Assembly: GCA_964443245.1 (NCBI GenBank)
Contig: CAYUEG010000002.1
Location: forward strand, 1 to 64,000
DNA: 64,000 nucleotides
Direction of reading: 5' to 3'
From: CANJDH01 sp964443245
GTDB lineage: Bacteria; Pseudomonadota; Gammaproteobacteria; Burkholderiales; JAEUOS01
The notes beneath the pieces are model-generated. The model did no database searches, was not told the DNA's origin, and saw only the letters and a list, made by a program, of their open reading frames with translations. Shown here piece after piece: positions 50,869 to 60,561 of the stretch. Numbering within the stretch: the stretch's first letter is position 1; each line of letters begins with the position of its first letter. The translations under genes were made by a program, and so were the position numbers.

Positions 50869-51609
50869 ATGGACCGGATGATCTACGTGGCGATGTCAGG
50901 GGCGAAGAACCTGATGCAACGCCAGGAAACGGTGGCCAACAACCTGGCCAACCTGAACACACCCGGTTACCGCGCGGCGACGGCGGCGTTTCGGGTTGCC
51001 CCCGTGACCGGCCCCGAGCTGCCCACCCGCGCCTTCTCGGTGGAAACCACCATCGGTGCGGATTTTCAGCCAGGCACGATTCAAACCACCGGCCGAGCCC
51101 TCGATGTGGCGTTACCGGGAAGAGGCTGGTTTGCGGTGCAGGGTGCGGACGGCACCGAGGCTTATACCCGCAATGGCGGCTTCCAAGTGAGTGAACAGGG
51201 GCAGCTCCAGACCAGCGCCGGCCAGCCAGTCCTGGGCGACGGCGGTCCGATCACGATTCCCGCCGGACAGAAGGTGTCGATCGGAACCGACGGCATCATC
51301 TCCGGTGTTCCCGAAAGTGGCGGCAAGGCGGTTACCGCGCTGGGCCGGCTCAAGCTGGTCAACCCGCCGGATGCCCAACTGGTGCGGCGCCCGGACGGCC
51401 TGTTCGGCATGCGCGACGGTTCGTCCGCAGATGCCGATCCGCTGGTGAAGGTGACCAGCGGTGCCATCGAGGGCAGCAATGTCAATGCAGTGGAGGCGAT
51501 GGTCGGGATGATCAGTCTGGCGCGCCAGTTCGAGACACAAATGAAACTTCTTCAAACTGCGGAAGCCAATGCGCGCAAGGCGTCATCGCTGCTTTCCGTC
51601 AACGGCTGA
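50869..51609 (+). CDS. flgF: Flagellar rod protein FlgF
   Basis: 246 residues, proximal rod. The N-terminal IYVAMSGAKNLMQRQETVAN, then ANLNTPGYRAATAAFR, and C-terminal VGMISLARQFETQMKLLQTA place it in the rod/hook family, and the order flgE-flgF-flgG identifies it as FlgF. The ribosome site is weak (AGGGG 10 bases before the ATG). Confidence 0.95.
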   Translation: MDRMIYVAMSGAKNLMQRQETVANNLANLNTPGYRAATAAFRVAPVTGPELPTRAFSVETTIGADFQPGTIQTTGRALDVALPGRGWFAVQGADGTEAYTRNGGFQVSEQGQLQTSAGQPVLGDGGPITIPAGQKVSIGTDGIISGVPESGGKAVTALGRLKLVNPPDAQLVRRPDGLFGMRDGSSADADPLVKVTSGAIEGSNVNAVEAMVGMISLARQFETQMKLLQTAEANARKASSLLSVNG

Positions 51610-51624
51610 ACGGGATAACACATC

Positions 51625-52407
51625 ATGATTCGTTCCCTCTGGATTTCCAAGACCGGGCTGGATGCGCAGCAGACGCAGCTGGACGTGATTTCCAACAACC
51701 TGGCCAATGTCAGCACCAACGGCTTCAAGCGCTCGCGCGCCGTGTTCGAGGATCTGCTCTATCAGAACATGCGCCAGCCAGGGGCACAGTCTTCCCAGAC
51801 GACCCAGTTGCCTACCGGATTGCAGGTCGGCACCGGCGTCAAACCGGTGGCGACAGCACGCGTTTTCACCCAGGGCAATTTGCAGCAAAGCGGCAACAAT
51901 CTGGATGTGGCGATCAACGGTCAGGGATTTTTCCAGGTGCAGATGCCCGATGGAACCGTCGGCTATACCCGTGACGGCAGCTTCCATCGTGACGCGCAAG
52001 GCCAGCTGGTCACTTCGAACGGTTTTCATCTGCAGCCGGCGATCACGATTCCGGCCAATGCGTTGTCGGTGACGATCGGGCAAGACGGCACGGTCAATAT
52101 CACCGTCCCCGGCAGCGCCGCCCCGCAGCAGGTCGGCACGATCCAGCTGGCCAACTTTGTCAATCCGTCCGGCCTGCAATCGCAGGGCCAGAACATCTAT
52201 ATGGAGACGGCGGCATCCGGCACCCCGCAAACCAGCGTACCCGGCCTCAACGGTGTGGGGCTGCTCAACCAGGGCTACGTCGAGACATCGAACGTCAACG
52301 TGGTTGAGGAACTGGTGTCCATGATCCAGACACAGCGCGCCTACGAGATCAATTCGAAGGCGATCCAGACTTCCGATCAGATGTTGCAACGCCTTTCCCA
52401 ACTCTAG
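51625..52407 (+). CDS. flgG: Flagellar distal rod protein FlgG
   Basis: 260 residues, the usual FlgG length. N-terminal SLWISKTGLDAQQTQLDVIS and ANVSTNGFKRSRAVFEDLLY; C-terminal ELVSMIQTQRAYEINSKAIQ. The distal rod passes through the P and L rings encoded by the next two genes. Confidence 0.97.
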   Translation: MIRSLWISKTGLDAQQTQLDVISNNLANVSTNGFKRSRAVFEDLLYQNMRQPGAQSSQTTQLPTGLQVGTGVKPVATARVFTQGNLQQSGNNLDVAINGQGFFQVQMPDGTVGYTRDGSFHRDAQGQLVTSNGFHLQPAITIPANALSVTIGQDGTVNITVPGSAAPQQVGTIQLANFVNPSGLQSQGQNIYMETAASGTPQTSVPGLNGVGLLNQGYVETSNVNVVEELVSMIQTQRAYEINSKAIQTSDQMLQRLSQL

Positions 52408-52416
52408 GAACCCGAC

Positions 52417-53184
52417 GTGAATCCATTCCCCGCTTCACCGATGCAGGCTGCCGATGACCAGCACAAACTCCTTCCGGAATGGCTGTGGCCGGCCGTGATG
52501 CGTGCGCTTGAAGTCGCACTGCCGATTGCCCTGATCCTGTCGCTCGCATTCGTCGGATCCGGGTGTACTCCCATGCCCAAGGTGGACGTCCAGCAGCCGA
52601 CCACGGCCCGCGCGGCGCCGACGCCGCGTCCGGTCGCCGGCAACGGCGCCATCTTTCAGGCAGCCGGCTTTCGGCCCCTGTTCGAGGATGCCCGTCCGCG
52701 CTTCGTGGGTGACATCCTGACCATCAATATCCAGGAGAACCTGAACTCAACCCAGAAGCGCAACTCCAGTGCCAGCAAGACCGGCAGCATCGCGACTGAC
52801 CCGACCAACGTGCAACTGCCGATCGGCGTGTTTCAGGGCCTCAATGGCGTCAGCGTATCCGGCGGTTCGAACAACCGGTTCGAGGGCAAGGGCGAAACGG
52901 CCAGCACCAACACCTTTACCGGCACCATCACCACCACGGTGGTGGATGTTCTGGCCAACGGTTATCTGGTGGTATCCGGCGAGAAGCAGATCGGCACCAA
53001 CCGGGAAGTGGAGACCATCCGATTCTCCGGCGTGGTCAATCCAGCCAACATTCTGGCCGGGAACACGGTCAGTTCGGCGCAGGTGGCCGATGCGCGGATT
53101 GAACTGCGTGGCCAGGGTGCGGTGGATGAGGCGCAAGTCATGGGTTGGCTGGGGCGCTTTTTCCTCACTTTCCTGCCTTTCTGA
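52417..53184 (+). CDS. flgH: Flagellar L-ring lipoprotein FlgH
   Basis: 255 residues from GTG 52417. The mature lipoprotein forms the L ring in the outer membrane; the lipobox is VGSGC with Cys50. That gives a 49-residue signal segment, about twice the normal length. An in-frame ATG at 52498 would put the Cys at 23, the normal position, but it has no ribosome site, whereas GTG has AGGA 7 bases upstream. Conserved mature sequence includes PLFEDARPRFVGDILTINIQ and the C-terminal VDEAQVMGWLGRFFLTFLPF. The start is therefore uncertain, the identity sure. Confidence 0.93.
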   Translation: MNPFPASPMQAADDQHKLLPEWLWPAVMRALEVALPIALILSLAFVGSGCTPMPKVDVQQPTTARAAPTPRPVAGNGAIFQAAGFRPLFEDARPRFVGDILTINIQENLNSTQKRNSSASKTGSIATDPTNVQLPIGVFQGLNGVSVSGGSNNRFEGKGETASTNTFTGTITTTVVDVLANGYLVVSGEKQIGTNREVETIRFSGVVNPANILAGNTVSSAQVADARIELRGQGAVDEAQVMGWLGRFFLTFLPF

Positions 53185-53195
53185 AGGGAGCAAGC

Positions 53196-54326
53196 ATGTT
53201 GTCGAAGATGCATGTGCGCGATGTGCTGGCCCTGATTCTGGCGGTTTGCGGGGTGGTGATGCTGGGCCTGGGGGAGGCACGCGCCGAGCGCATCAAGGAT
53301 CTGGTGAGTGTCCAGGGGGTGCGCAGCAACCAGCTGCTCGGCTATGGACTGGTGGTCGGGCTTGATGGCAGCGGTGACCAGACCACGCAGACACCCTTCA
53401 CGGTGCAAAGCCTGGCTACGATGCTGTCGCAGCTGGGCATCACGCTGCCGCCCGGAACCAATCTGCAACTGAAGAACGTGGCGGCAGCGATGGTCACGGC
53501 GCAACTGCCGGCCTTCGCACAGCCGGGGCAGCCCCTCGATATCACCGTCTCTTCGATGGGGAACGCCAAGTCCTTGCGCGGCGGCACACTGCTGCTGACC
53601 CCGCTGAAGGGCGCGGATGGGCAGATCTACGCGATGGCACAGGGCAATATCGTGGTTGCGGGTGCGGGAGAAACGGCCGCGGGAAGCAAGGCGCAGATCA
53701 ATCACCTCAGTGCCGGACGGATTCCCGGCGGTGCGACAGTGGAGCGTGCCGTCGCCAGCTCTTTTGCGCTCGGGGACCAGCTCCGCCTTGAACTGCATAC
53801 CCTGGATTTCGGTACGGCGCGGCGTGTGGTGGAGGCGATCAACGCGCGCATGGGAAGCGGTACCGCGCAGGCCTTGAATGGCCGCGTGATTCAGGTGCAG
53901 GCGCCTGCCGGAGTGGATGCCCGGGTGGGCTTTCTGGCAGAACTGGAAAACCTCAGCGTGGATGTGGTCGCAGGCGCCGCCAAGGTGATCATCAATGCGC
54001 GCACCGGATCCGTGGTGATGAATCAGTCGGTGACCCTGGAGGCCTGCGCCGTGGCACACGGTAATCTTTCCGTGACGGTCAATTCGACGCCGGTCATCAG
54101 CCAGCCCAATGCGCTGTCGCAAACCGGACAAACGGTGGTGTCCGAGCGCGCCGACATCCAGATCCGCCAGGATGGCGGCAAGATGATCCTGCTCGACGCC
54201 GGTGTGCGTCTGGCGGATGTCGTCAAGGCGCTCAATACCCTCGGAGCAACGCCGCAGGATTTGCTGGCCATCCTGCAGGCCATGAAGGCTTCCGGTGCGC
54301 TGCGCGCCGAACTGGAGATCATCTGA
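53196..54326 (+). CDS. flgI: Flagellar P-ring protein FlgI
   Basis: 376 residues. Signal peptide (LALILAVCGVVMLGLGEARA) then mature RIKDLVSVQGVRSNQLLGYG, a strong FlgI signature. GAAGGGAG lies 5 bases before the ATG at 53196; an upstream start (53145) reads through flgH in another frame. FlgI needs FlgA (47.1 kb) for assembly around the rod. Confidence 0.96.
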   Translation: MLSKMHVRDVLALILAVCGVVMLGLGEARAERIKDLVSVQGVRSNQLLGYGLVVGLDGSGDQTTQTPFTVQSLATMLSQLGITLPPGTNLQLKNVAAAMVTAQLPAFAQPGQPLDITVSSMGNAKSLRGGTLLLTPLKGADGQIYAMAQGNIVVAGAGETAAGSKAQINHLSAGRIPGGATVERAVASSFALGDQLRLELHTLDFGTARRVVEAINARMGSGTAQALNGRVIQVQAPAGVDARVGFLAELENLSVDVVAGAAKVIINARTGSVVMNQSVTLEACAVAHGNLSVTVNSTPVISQPNALSQTGQTVVSERADIQIRQDGGKMILLDAGVRLADVVKALNTLGATPQDLLAILQAMKASGALRAELEII

Positions 54327-54327
54327 C

Positions 54328-55218
54328 ATGAACGCCGCGGTCGACAGCTCAATCGGAACCCGTTTTGCGCTCGATGGCAAAGGGCTGGACGAGCTCAAGC
54401 GCAAGGCACGCGATGTATCGAACGGTGATTCGCAGAAGCAGGCCTTGCGGCAGGCGGCCGGGCAGTTCGAAGCGGTATTCATGAACATGCTCCTGAAAAG
54501 CATGCGCGATACCCTGCCCAAGGATGGCGCGTTCGAGAGCGAGACCACACGCACGTTCACAGGCATGTACGACCAGCAGCTGGCGCAGAAGATCTCGGAG
54601 AAGGGCGTCGGGCTGGCCGACATGATCGTGCGCCAGGTGGAATCCCGTGGCGGCGCGCAGCCGGCCGTCAAGGCACCGAGCATGCCCTCCACCCTGGACA
54701 AGATCAAGTCGGCCACGGCGGAGGCAGCCACCGCCGCCGACGGGGCCATCAGTGGAGCGCCGAAGGAGTTTGTGCAGCGGATGTGGAAAAGCGCCCGTGC
54801 GGCGGAGGAGAGCACGGGCATGCCTGCCCAGTTCATCCTCGGCCAGGCGGCGCTGGAGTCGGGCTGGGGCAAGCGGGAGATACGCCATGCCGACGGCAGT
54901 ACCAGCCATAACCTGTTTGGCATCAAGGCTGGACCGGGCTGGAAGGGCGCCACTGTCGACGCTGTCACCACCGAGTATGTCGGTGGCGTCGCGCGCAAGG
55001 TAACCGAGAAGTTTCGCGCCTATGACTCCTATGCCGACAGCTTCGCCGACTACGCCCGGCTGATCACCAACAATCCGCGCTATGCCGCGACGCTCAAGTC
55101 AGGTAACGATGCCGATCGCTTTGCCCGCAGCCTGCAGGATGCGGGTTACGCCACCGACCCGCTTTACGCCCACAAGTTGTCGCGCGTGATCGGGCAGACC
55201 CTGCGGGCAGTAGGCTGA
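54328..55218 (+). CDS. flgJ: Flagellar rod-scaffold and peptidoglycan hydrolase FlgJ
   Basis: 296 residues with both FlgJ domains. The N-terminal rod cap (about 1-110, FEAVFMNMLLKSMRDTLPKD) is followed by a C-terminal N-acetylglucosaminidase (about 155-290) with catalytic Glu in ILGQAALESGWGKREI and the conserved HNLFGIKAGPGWKG. It opens the cell wall for the rod. The ATG follows the flgI stop by one base. Confidence 0.95.
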   Translation: MNAAVDSSIGTRFALDGKGLDELKRKARDVSNGDSQKQALRQAAGQFEAVFMNMLLKSMRDTLPKDGAFESETTRTFTGMYDQQLAQKISEKGVGLADMIVRQVESRGGAQPAVKAPSMPSTLDKIKSATAEAATAADGAISGAPKEFVQRMWKSARAAEESTGMPAQFILGQAALESGWGKREIRHADGSTSHNLFGIKAGPGWKGATVDAVTTEYVGGVARKVTEKFRAYDSYADSFADYARLITNNPRYAATLKSGNDADRFARSLQDAGYATDPLYAHKLSRVIGQTLRAVG

Positions 55219-55270
55219 GCATGATGACGGCAATCTCGCCCCGGCTATTGGACAAGGAAAAGGCCTGAAC

Positions 55271-57166
55271 ATGGCAGCATCGATTCTCGGCATTGGCATC
55301 ATGGGCCTGAATGCGGCCCAGACCGGCCTGACGACCACGTCCCACAACATCAGCAACGCCAACACACCCAGCTTCAGCCGCCAAAGCACGGTGCAAAGCA
55401 CGGCGGTACCGCTTTTTACCGGTGCCGGCTACATGGGGCAGGGGGCCCAGGTAGACACGATCCGGCGTTCGTACAGCAGTTTTCTCGAGGCGCAGGTTCG
55501 TGAGGCCACATCGCAATCGGCCCATGTGCAGGCGCTGCACCAGCAGGCTTCGAATATCGACAACCTGTTTGCCGACCCCTCAACCGGCCTGACGCCGGCG
55601 ATGAACGACTTTTTCGCCAGTATCAACACGCTTTCTGCCAATCCTGGCGACAGTGCGGCCAGGCAGCAAGTGTTGAGCGCATCCGAAACCATGGCGGGCC
55701 GCTTCCGCGGGCTCGCCGATACGCTGCAGGACACGCGCCGTGACATCAATCAGCGCATTCAGACGTCGATTGAATCGATCAATGGTTCGGCGGCGCACGT
55801 TGCGGCGCTGAACGACAAGATCCGCACGGCACTGGGTTCCGGGCAAACGCCGAATGATCTGCTCGATCAACGGGATGCCATCCTGCGGGACCTCTCCTCC
55901 AAGGTACGCATCAACGTCGTCGCGCTTGCCGACGGCACTGTCAACGCGTTCATGCCCAATGGCCTCGGCATCGTGCTGGGCACGCAAACGGTTGCGCTGT
56001 CGGCACAGGGCGACCCGGCCGATCCCGCGAACACCGCGATCGGTCTGCAGACGACGGCGGGTTTCAAACCGCTGCGCGAAGCCGATCTCTCGGGAGGTGA
56101 TTTAGGCGGCCTGCTTGCATTTCGCAGCACGGTCCTTGACAGCACCGAGAATGCATTGGGGCGGGTTGCTGCCACGCTGGCCAGCGCATTCAATGCGCAG
56201 CACATGGTGGGGATGGATCGGAACGGGAATGCCGGTACGCAGTTCTTCGTGGCCGGGGGCGGACCGATCGTCAACACGAACGCCAACAATACCGGCAATG
56301 CCGTGCTTGGTGCCAGCGTGTCCAGCATCAATGCGGCGACCACCAATGATTACCGGGTCACCTATACCGGCACCGGTTATGACGTGCGCAACCTGTCCGA
56401 CAATTCGGTGCAGTCGTTTGCCACCCTGCCGCAAACCATTGGGGGCATTGCCATTTCGGTCACCAGCGGCACGCCGGCCGCCGGCGACAGTTTTCTGATT
56501 CAGCCGATGCGCGATGCGGCGCGCAACTTCACGGTGGCGATTCGCGATGCCAGTGCGATCGCTGCCGGCTATCCCATGCGGGGACAGGCGGCCGCGGCGA
56601 ACACCAGCCAGTCGTCATTGCAACTGACCGGGGTCACACCGCCAGCCAACGCCAATCTGACACAGCCGGTGACGCTGACCTTTACCTCCGCCGGCACGTT
56701 TGACGTATCTGGGGTCGGAACCGGCAACCCCTCCGGCGTCGCTTTTTCGGCCGGGCAGGCTGTTTCCTACAATGGATGGACCGCCACCTTCAAGGGGAAC
56801 CCCAAGGCGGGCGATGTCTTCACCATTGTTCCCAACGTGGCCGGGGTTGGCGATAACGGCAACCTCGAACAACTCGGCGCGGTGTACAGCGCGCGGCTGC
56901 TGGACGGTGCAAGCGCGAGTATCCACGATGCCTACGCCCAGATGGTCAGCCGGGTGGGCGTGGTCACCAACGGCGCCGCAGTCGATACCAAGGCCTATTC
57001 GGCGGTGGTGGCGCAGGCGCAGGCGGCTCAGCAATCCGTGTCCGGTGTCAATCTGGACGAGGAGGCCGCCAATCTGCTGAAGTACCAGCAGGCCTACCAG
57101 GCTTCCGGAAAAGTGATTGCCACCGCCAATTCCCTGTTTGAAGAGATCTTGAGCATCATGCGGTAA
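55271..57166 (+). CDS. flgK: Flagellar hook-filament junction protein FlgK
   Basis: 631 residues. N-terminal LGIGIMGLNAAQTGLTTTSH and NISNANTPSFSRQSTVQ; C-terminal NLDEEAANLLKYQQAYQASG. The middle has the low-complexity beta-rich insert common in long betaproteobacterial FlgK. It is exported with FlgN help. A 52-base gap separates it from flgJ; no clear separate promoter is visible there. Confidence 0.95.
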   Translation: MAASILGIGIMGLNAAQTGLTTTSHNISNANTPSFSRQSTVQSTAVPLFTGAGYMGQGAQVDTIRRSYSSFLEAQVREATSQSAHVQALHQQASNIDNLFADPSTGLTPAMNDFFASINTLSANPGDSAARQQVLSASETMAGRFRGLADTLQDTRRDINQRIQTSIESINGSAAHVAALNDKIRTALGSGQTPNDLLDQRDAILRDLSSKVRINVVALADGTVNAFMPNGLGIVLGTQTVALSAQGDPADPANTAIGLQTTAGFKPLREADLSGGDLGGLLAFRSTVLDSTENALGRVAATLASAFNAQHMVGMDRNGNAGTQFFVAGGGPIVNTNANNTGNAVLGASVSSINAATTNDYRVTYTGTGYDVRNLSDNSVQSFATLPQTIGGIAISVTSGTPAAGDSFLIQPMRDAARNFTVAIRDASAIAAGYPMRGQAAAANTSQSSLQLTGVTPPANANLTQPVTLTFTSAGTFDVSGVGTGNPSGVAFSAGQAVSYNGWTATFKGNPKAGDVFTIVPNVAGVGDNGNLEQLGAVYSARLLDGASASIHDAYAQMVSRVGVVTNGAAVDTKAYSAVVAQAQAAQQSVSGVNLDEEAANLLKYQQAYQASGKVIATANSLFEEILSIMR

Positions 57167-57178
57167 AGGATGATTTCC

Positions 57179-58381
57179 ATGAGAATGAGCACACAGACGT
57201 TGTACGAGGCAGGAACAGCCTCGCTCGGATCACAGCAGACAGACCTGTTCAGGATCCAGCAGCAGATGGCCACCGGACGCCGCGTGCTGACGCCGGCAGA
57301 TGATCCGGTATCGTCCAGCGCGATCCTGAATGCGCGGCAGGCACTGCATTTCAACGCACAGCATGCGGAAAACCAGACGGCGGCCAGCAATGCCCTGGGT
57401 CTGGTGGAGAATACGCTGGGAGCCGCCGGTGATGCGATTCAGGATGCACGGCAGCTGATCCTCTCGGCCAACAATGGTGCGCTCACGGATGCCGATCGAC
57501 GCACGGTTGCCACGCAGCTGGAGAATCTGCTCAGCCAGCTCACCGGTATTGCCAACACGCGCGATGGCGGCGGCCGTTACATGTTCGGCGGTTTCAAGGA
57601 CGAATTGCCGCCCTTTGCGCTCAATGCAACGGGCGGTGTGTATACCGGGGACGAGGGTGAGCGCCGCGTCGAAGTGGCGCCGCAACGCAGCATGGAAGTG
57701 ACGACCAGCGGTGCGGCGACCTTCATGCGCATTCCGAACGGCAATGGCGTGTTCTCCGCGCGTGCCGGGGCCGCCAATGCGGGTTCCGGCGTGATCGATC
57801 CGGGGCAGGTGGTGAATCCGGCGGCCTTGACCGGGAACCAGTACCGGATTCAGTTTACCGGCGCTGCCACTTACGATCTGCTCGACGTCACCGCCGGCAC
57901 CACGGTGTCCAGCGCCAACGCGTTCACGCCGGGAACCGCGATTACCGTGGCCGGGATGCAGACCACCATCGCCGGACAACCGTCGGCGGGAGACAGCTTT
58001 GACCTTGCCCCCAGCGCACAGCAGGATGTCTTCACCACGCTGCGCTCGATCATCACCGCACTCAATACGCCGACCAGTGGCACGGCGGGCACCACGCGGG
58101 TGACCAATCAGATCAACGCGGCGGTCATGGATCTTGACCGTGCCGCAGACAACATCCTGACGACCCGCACGCAAGTGGGTTCGCGCATGGCCGAACTGGA
58201 TCGGCTGCAGGCCGTCAACAGCGCCTCCGGCATTGAACACCAGCGGCGCCTGTCCGAACTGGAGGATCTCGACTATGCCGCGGCGGCGTCGGATCTGACC
58301 CGCAAGCAGACCATGCTGCAGGCCAATCAGGAGACGTTTGCGCGCCTGGCCAAGCTGAGCTTGTTCAATTTCCTGGCGTGA
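57179..58381 (+). CDS. flgL: Flagellar hook-filament junction protein FlgL
   Basis: 400 residues. FlgL joins FlgK to the filament. N-terminal STQTLYEAGTASLGSQQTDL and C-terminal LEDLDYAAAASDLTRKQTML match the flagellin-like D0 ends. The ATG at 57179 lies 9 bases after AAAGG and gives the normal MRMST start; the ATG at 57170 directly abuts that site. The 3' end overlaps the convergent GGDEF-EAL gene by 55 bases. Confidence 0.94.
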   Translation: MRMSTQTLYEAGTASLGSQQTDLFRIQQQMATGRRVLTPADDPVSSSAILNARQALHFNAQHAENQTAASNALGLVENTLGAAGDAIQDARQLILSANNGALTDADRRTVATQLENLLSQLTGIANTRDGGGRYMFGGFKDELPPFALNATGGVYTGDEGERRVEVAPQRSMEVTTSGAATFMRIPNGNGVFSARAGAANAGSGVIDPGQVVNPAALTGNQYRIQFTGAATYDLLDVTAGTTVSSANAFTPGTAITVAGMQTTIAGQPSAGDSFDLAPSAQQDVFTTLRSIITALNTPTSGTAGTTRVTNQINAAVMDLDRAADNILTTRTQVGSRMAELDRLQAVNSASGIEHQRRLSELEDLDYAAAASDLTRKQTMLQANQETFARLAKLSLFNFLA

Positions 58382-60561
58382 CAGGCCGTTGCCGGTACCC
58401 TGAGGTTCGGCCCGTCTGTGGTGGCGGATCCTTCTGGCGGGAGGCTCGCAGGGGCGCCGTCGGGTCGAACAGTGTCTGAACCAGACTGTCGCAGCAGGGC
58501 GCGGAAGAGGGCATCCGGAACCGGCTTGCTGAACAGGTAACCCTGCATGGTCTGACAACCGTGCGTGCGCAGCAGGGCAAGCTGTGCATCGGTCTCGACG
58601 CCTTCGGCAACCACCTCAAGCTTGAGGGTTCGGGCCATCGCAATGATCGCAGCCGTGATGATCTCGTTATCGTGATTGTCGTTGATGTCCGACACGAATG
58701 ACCGGTCGATCTTCAGCTGATGAATGTCAAACTTCTTGAGATAGGCAAACGAGGAGTAGCCGGTACCGAAGTCGTCGATCGCCAGCCGTACCCCAAGACG
58801 TTTCAGGCGCTGCAGGCTGACGATGGTGGTGGCCAGATCCTTCATCAGCATCGATTCGGTGATCTCGAGCTCGAGAAGGTGAGCGGGCAGATTGGTGGCG
58901 TGCAGCACGTCCTCGATCATCTCGACGAATCCGGGCTTCTGGAAGTGTGATCCCGGAATGTTCACGGCGACCCGAATCGGCGGCAAGCCGTCTGCGATCC
59001 AGGAGGCGGCATCACTGGCAGCCTGCCGCAATGCCCACTCCCCGAAAGGCACGATCAAGCCGCTTTCCTCGGCAATCGGGATGAATACCGACGGTGGCAC
59101 CGGTTTGCCTTCGTGCTTCCAGCGCATCAATGCTTCGGCGCCGACAATCTTGCCGCTCATCCCATCGATCTGGATCTGGTAATGCAGTTCAAGTTCATTG
59201 CGCTCGAGTGCCTTGTTGAGCGCCTGCTCCAGCTCCCAGCGCTGGCGGTCCGTGGTCTGCATCTCGGGCGTATAGGCGCACAAGTCATTGCGGCCCTGTG
59301 CCTTGGCCGAATACATCGCAGCGTCGGCGTTGCGCAGCAGTTCGTCCGGATCGACGCCGTCCTGTGGATATTGGGCAATGCCGATGCTGGCACTGACGAA
59401 TGTCTCCTGGCCGTTGATGAGGAACGGGGCACGCAGCGATTCGAGCATGCGCTCGGCAACCTGCATGGATTGCTTCTCGTCCGTGATGTTGGTCAGCAGG
59501 ACGACAAATTCGTCACCGCCCAGGCGGGCGACGATGTCACGGTTGCCATCCCGCCAGCGTACGCACTGGCTCAGGCGCTCCGCCACCTCGCGCAGGAGCA
59601 TGTCGCCGGCTCCATGACCCTGGGTGTCGTTGACGTGCTTGAATCGGTCAAGATCGACAAACAGTGCCGCCAGTTTGCCGACCGACTGTTCGGCTTCCGC
59701 CACGGCGTCCTCAAACGCCACCTGAAACAGCCGGCGATTCGGCAACCCTGTCAGCGAATCGTAATTGGCCAGGGAGAGGATCTGTTCCTCGATGCGCTTG
59801 CGCTGTGAAATGTCCTGGATGGTGCCTGCGATGACGTCAATGGCGCCCGATTCCGAGCGTTGTGCCTGCGCCTCTAGCTGAACGAACGACAAGTCGTCGG
59901 CATTGCGCCCCAGACTCAGTTCGATCGCCAGTTCACCGCCATCATGAGCCAAGCGCGCCAGCGATCGCTCCAGCGCCTGCTTGTCCTCGCTTACTACGTG
60001 TTCGAAGAATGTTCCCTTGTCGACGACCCCGGAGGTCGTGCCGGCGCGCGCGATGCCCATGCTGATTTCGCAGGCGGTGACCTTGCCGGTGCGCAGATCG
60101 ATCTCCCAGTTGCCCAGGCGGGCAATCTTCTGGGCACGCGCCAGTTTGGCGCGGCTCTCTTCGAGTTCCTGACGCATCCGGCTGGCACGCAGTAGATAGC
60201 GGGTACGTTGCGCCAGAAGCGTCCACTGATTCGATTTGACGAAGAAATCGGTTGCGCCCGCTTCGTAGGCGAAGGCGATCGATTTTTCGTCGTCCAGGCC
60301 GGTCAGCATCAAAATCGGAATATGCGCGCCGTTGGGTTGCAGGCGAATCGCCCTGCAGACGTCAAATCCATCCATGCCTGGCATGAGTGCGTCCAGCAGC
60401 ACGCAATCGAAGGCCTGCTGTGAAAACTTGTCAAGTGCTTCCTGGCCGCTCCCGGCTTCGACGATACGCATGCCCTTCTGGGCGAGTACCGAGGCGGTCA
60501 ACAGCCGGGAAACCGGATCGTCATCCACGAGCAATACGACGTCATGATCAGTCGGATGCAT
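58327..60561 (-). CDS. Response regulator with REC-PAS-GGDEF-EAL domains
   Basis: 744 residues. Receiver about 8-122 with phospho-acceptor Asp57 (CVLLDALMPGMDG); a PAS domain about 150-255; a diguanylate cyclase domain with intact GGDEF at 348-352 (ARLGGDEFVVLL) but no RxxD inhibitory site at the usual place; and an EAL phosphodiesterase domain with EALMRW at 476-481, DDFGTGYSSF and AEGVET. Both active sites look intact, so it may make or break c-di-GMP depending on phosphorylation. It overlaps the end of flgL by 55 bases and the upstream REC-Hpt gene by 14. Ligand output could act on YcgR (19.2 kb). Confidence 0.92.
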   Translation of the reverse strand: MHPTDHDVVLLVDDDPVSRLLTASVLAQKGMRIVEAGSGQEALDKFSQQAFDCVLLDALMPGMDGFDVCRAIRLQPNGAHIPILMLTGLDDEKSIAFAYEAGATDFFVKSNQWTLLAQRTRYLLRASRMRQELEESRAKLARAQKIARLGNWEIDLRTGKVTACEISMGIARAGTTSGVVDKGTFFEHVVSEDKQALERSLARLAHDGGELAIELSLGRNADDLSFVQLEAQAQRSESGAIDVIAGTIQDISQRKRIEEQILSLANYDSLTGLPNRRLFQVAFEDAVAEAEQSVGKLAALFVDLDRFKHVNDTQGHGAGDMLLREVAERLSQCVRWRDGNRDIVARLGGDEFVVLLTNITDEKQSMQVAERMLESLRAPFLINGQETFVSASIGIAQYPQDGVDPDELLRNADAAMYSAKAQGRNDLCAYTPEMQTTDRQRWELEQALNKALERNELELHYQIQIDGMSGKIVGAEALMRWKHEGKPVPPSVFIPIAEESGLIVPFGEWALRQAASDAASWIADGLPPIRVAVNIPGSHFQKPGFVEMIEDVLHATNLPAHLLELEITESMLMKDLATTIVSLQRLKRLGVRLAIDDFGTGYSSFAYLKKFDIHQLKIDRSFVSDINDNHDNEIITAAIIAMARTLKLEVVAEGVETDAQLALLRTHGCQTMQGYLFSKPVPDALFRALLRQSGSDTVRPDGAPASLPPEGSATTDGPNLRVPATACHARKLNKLSLARRANVS

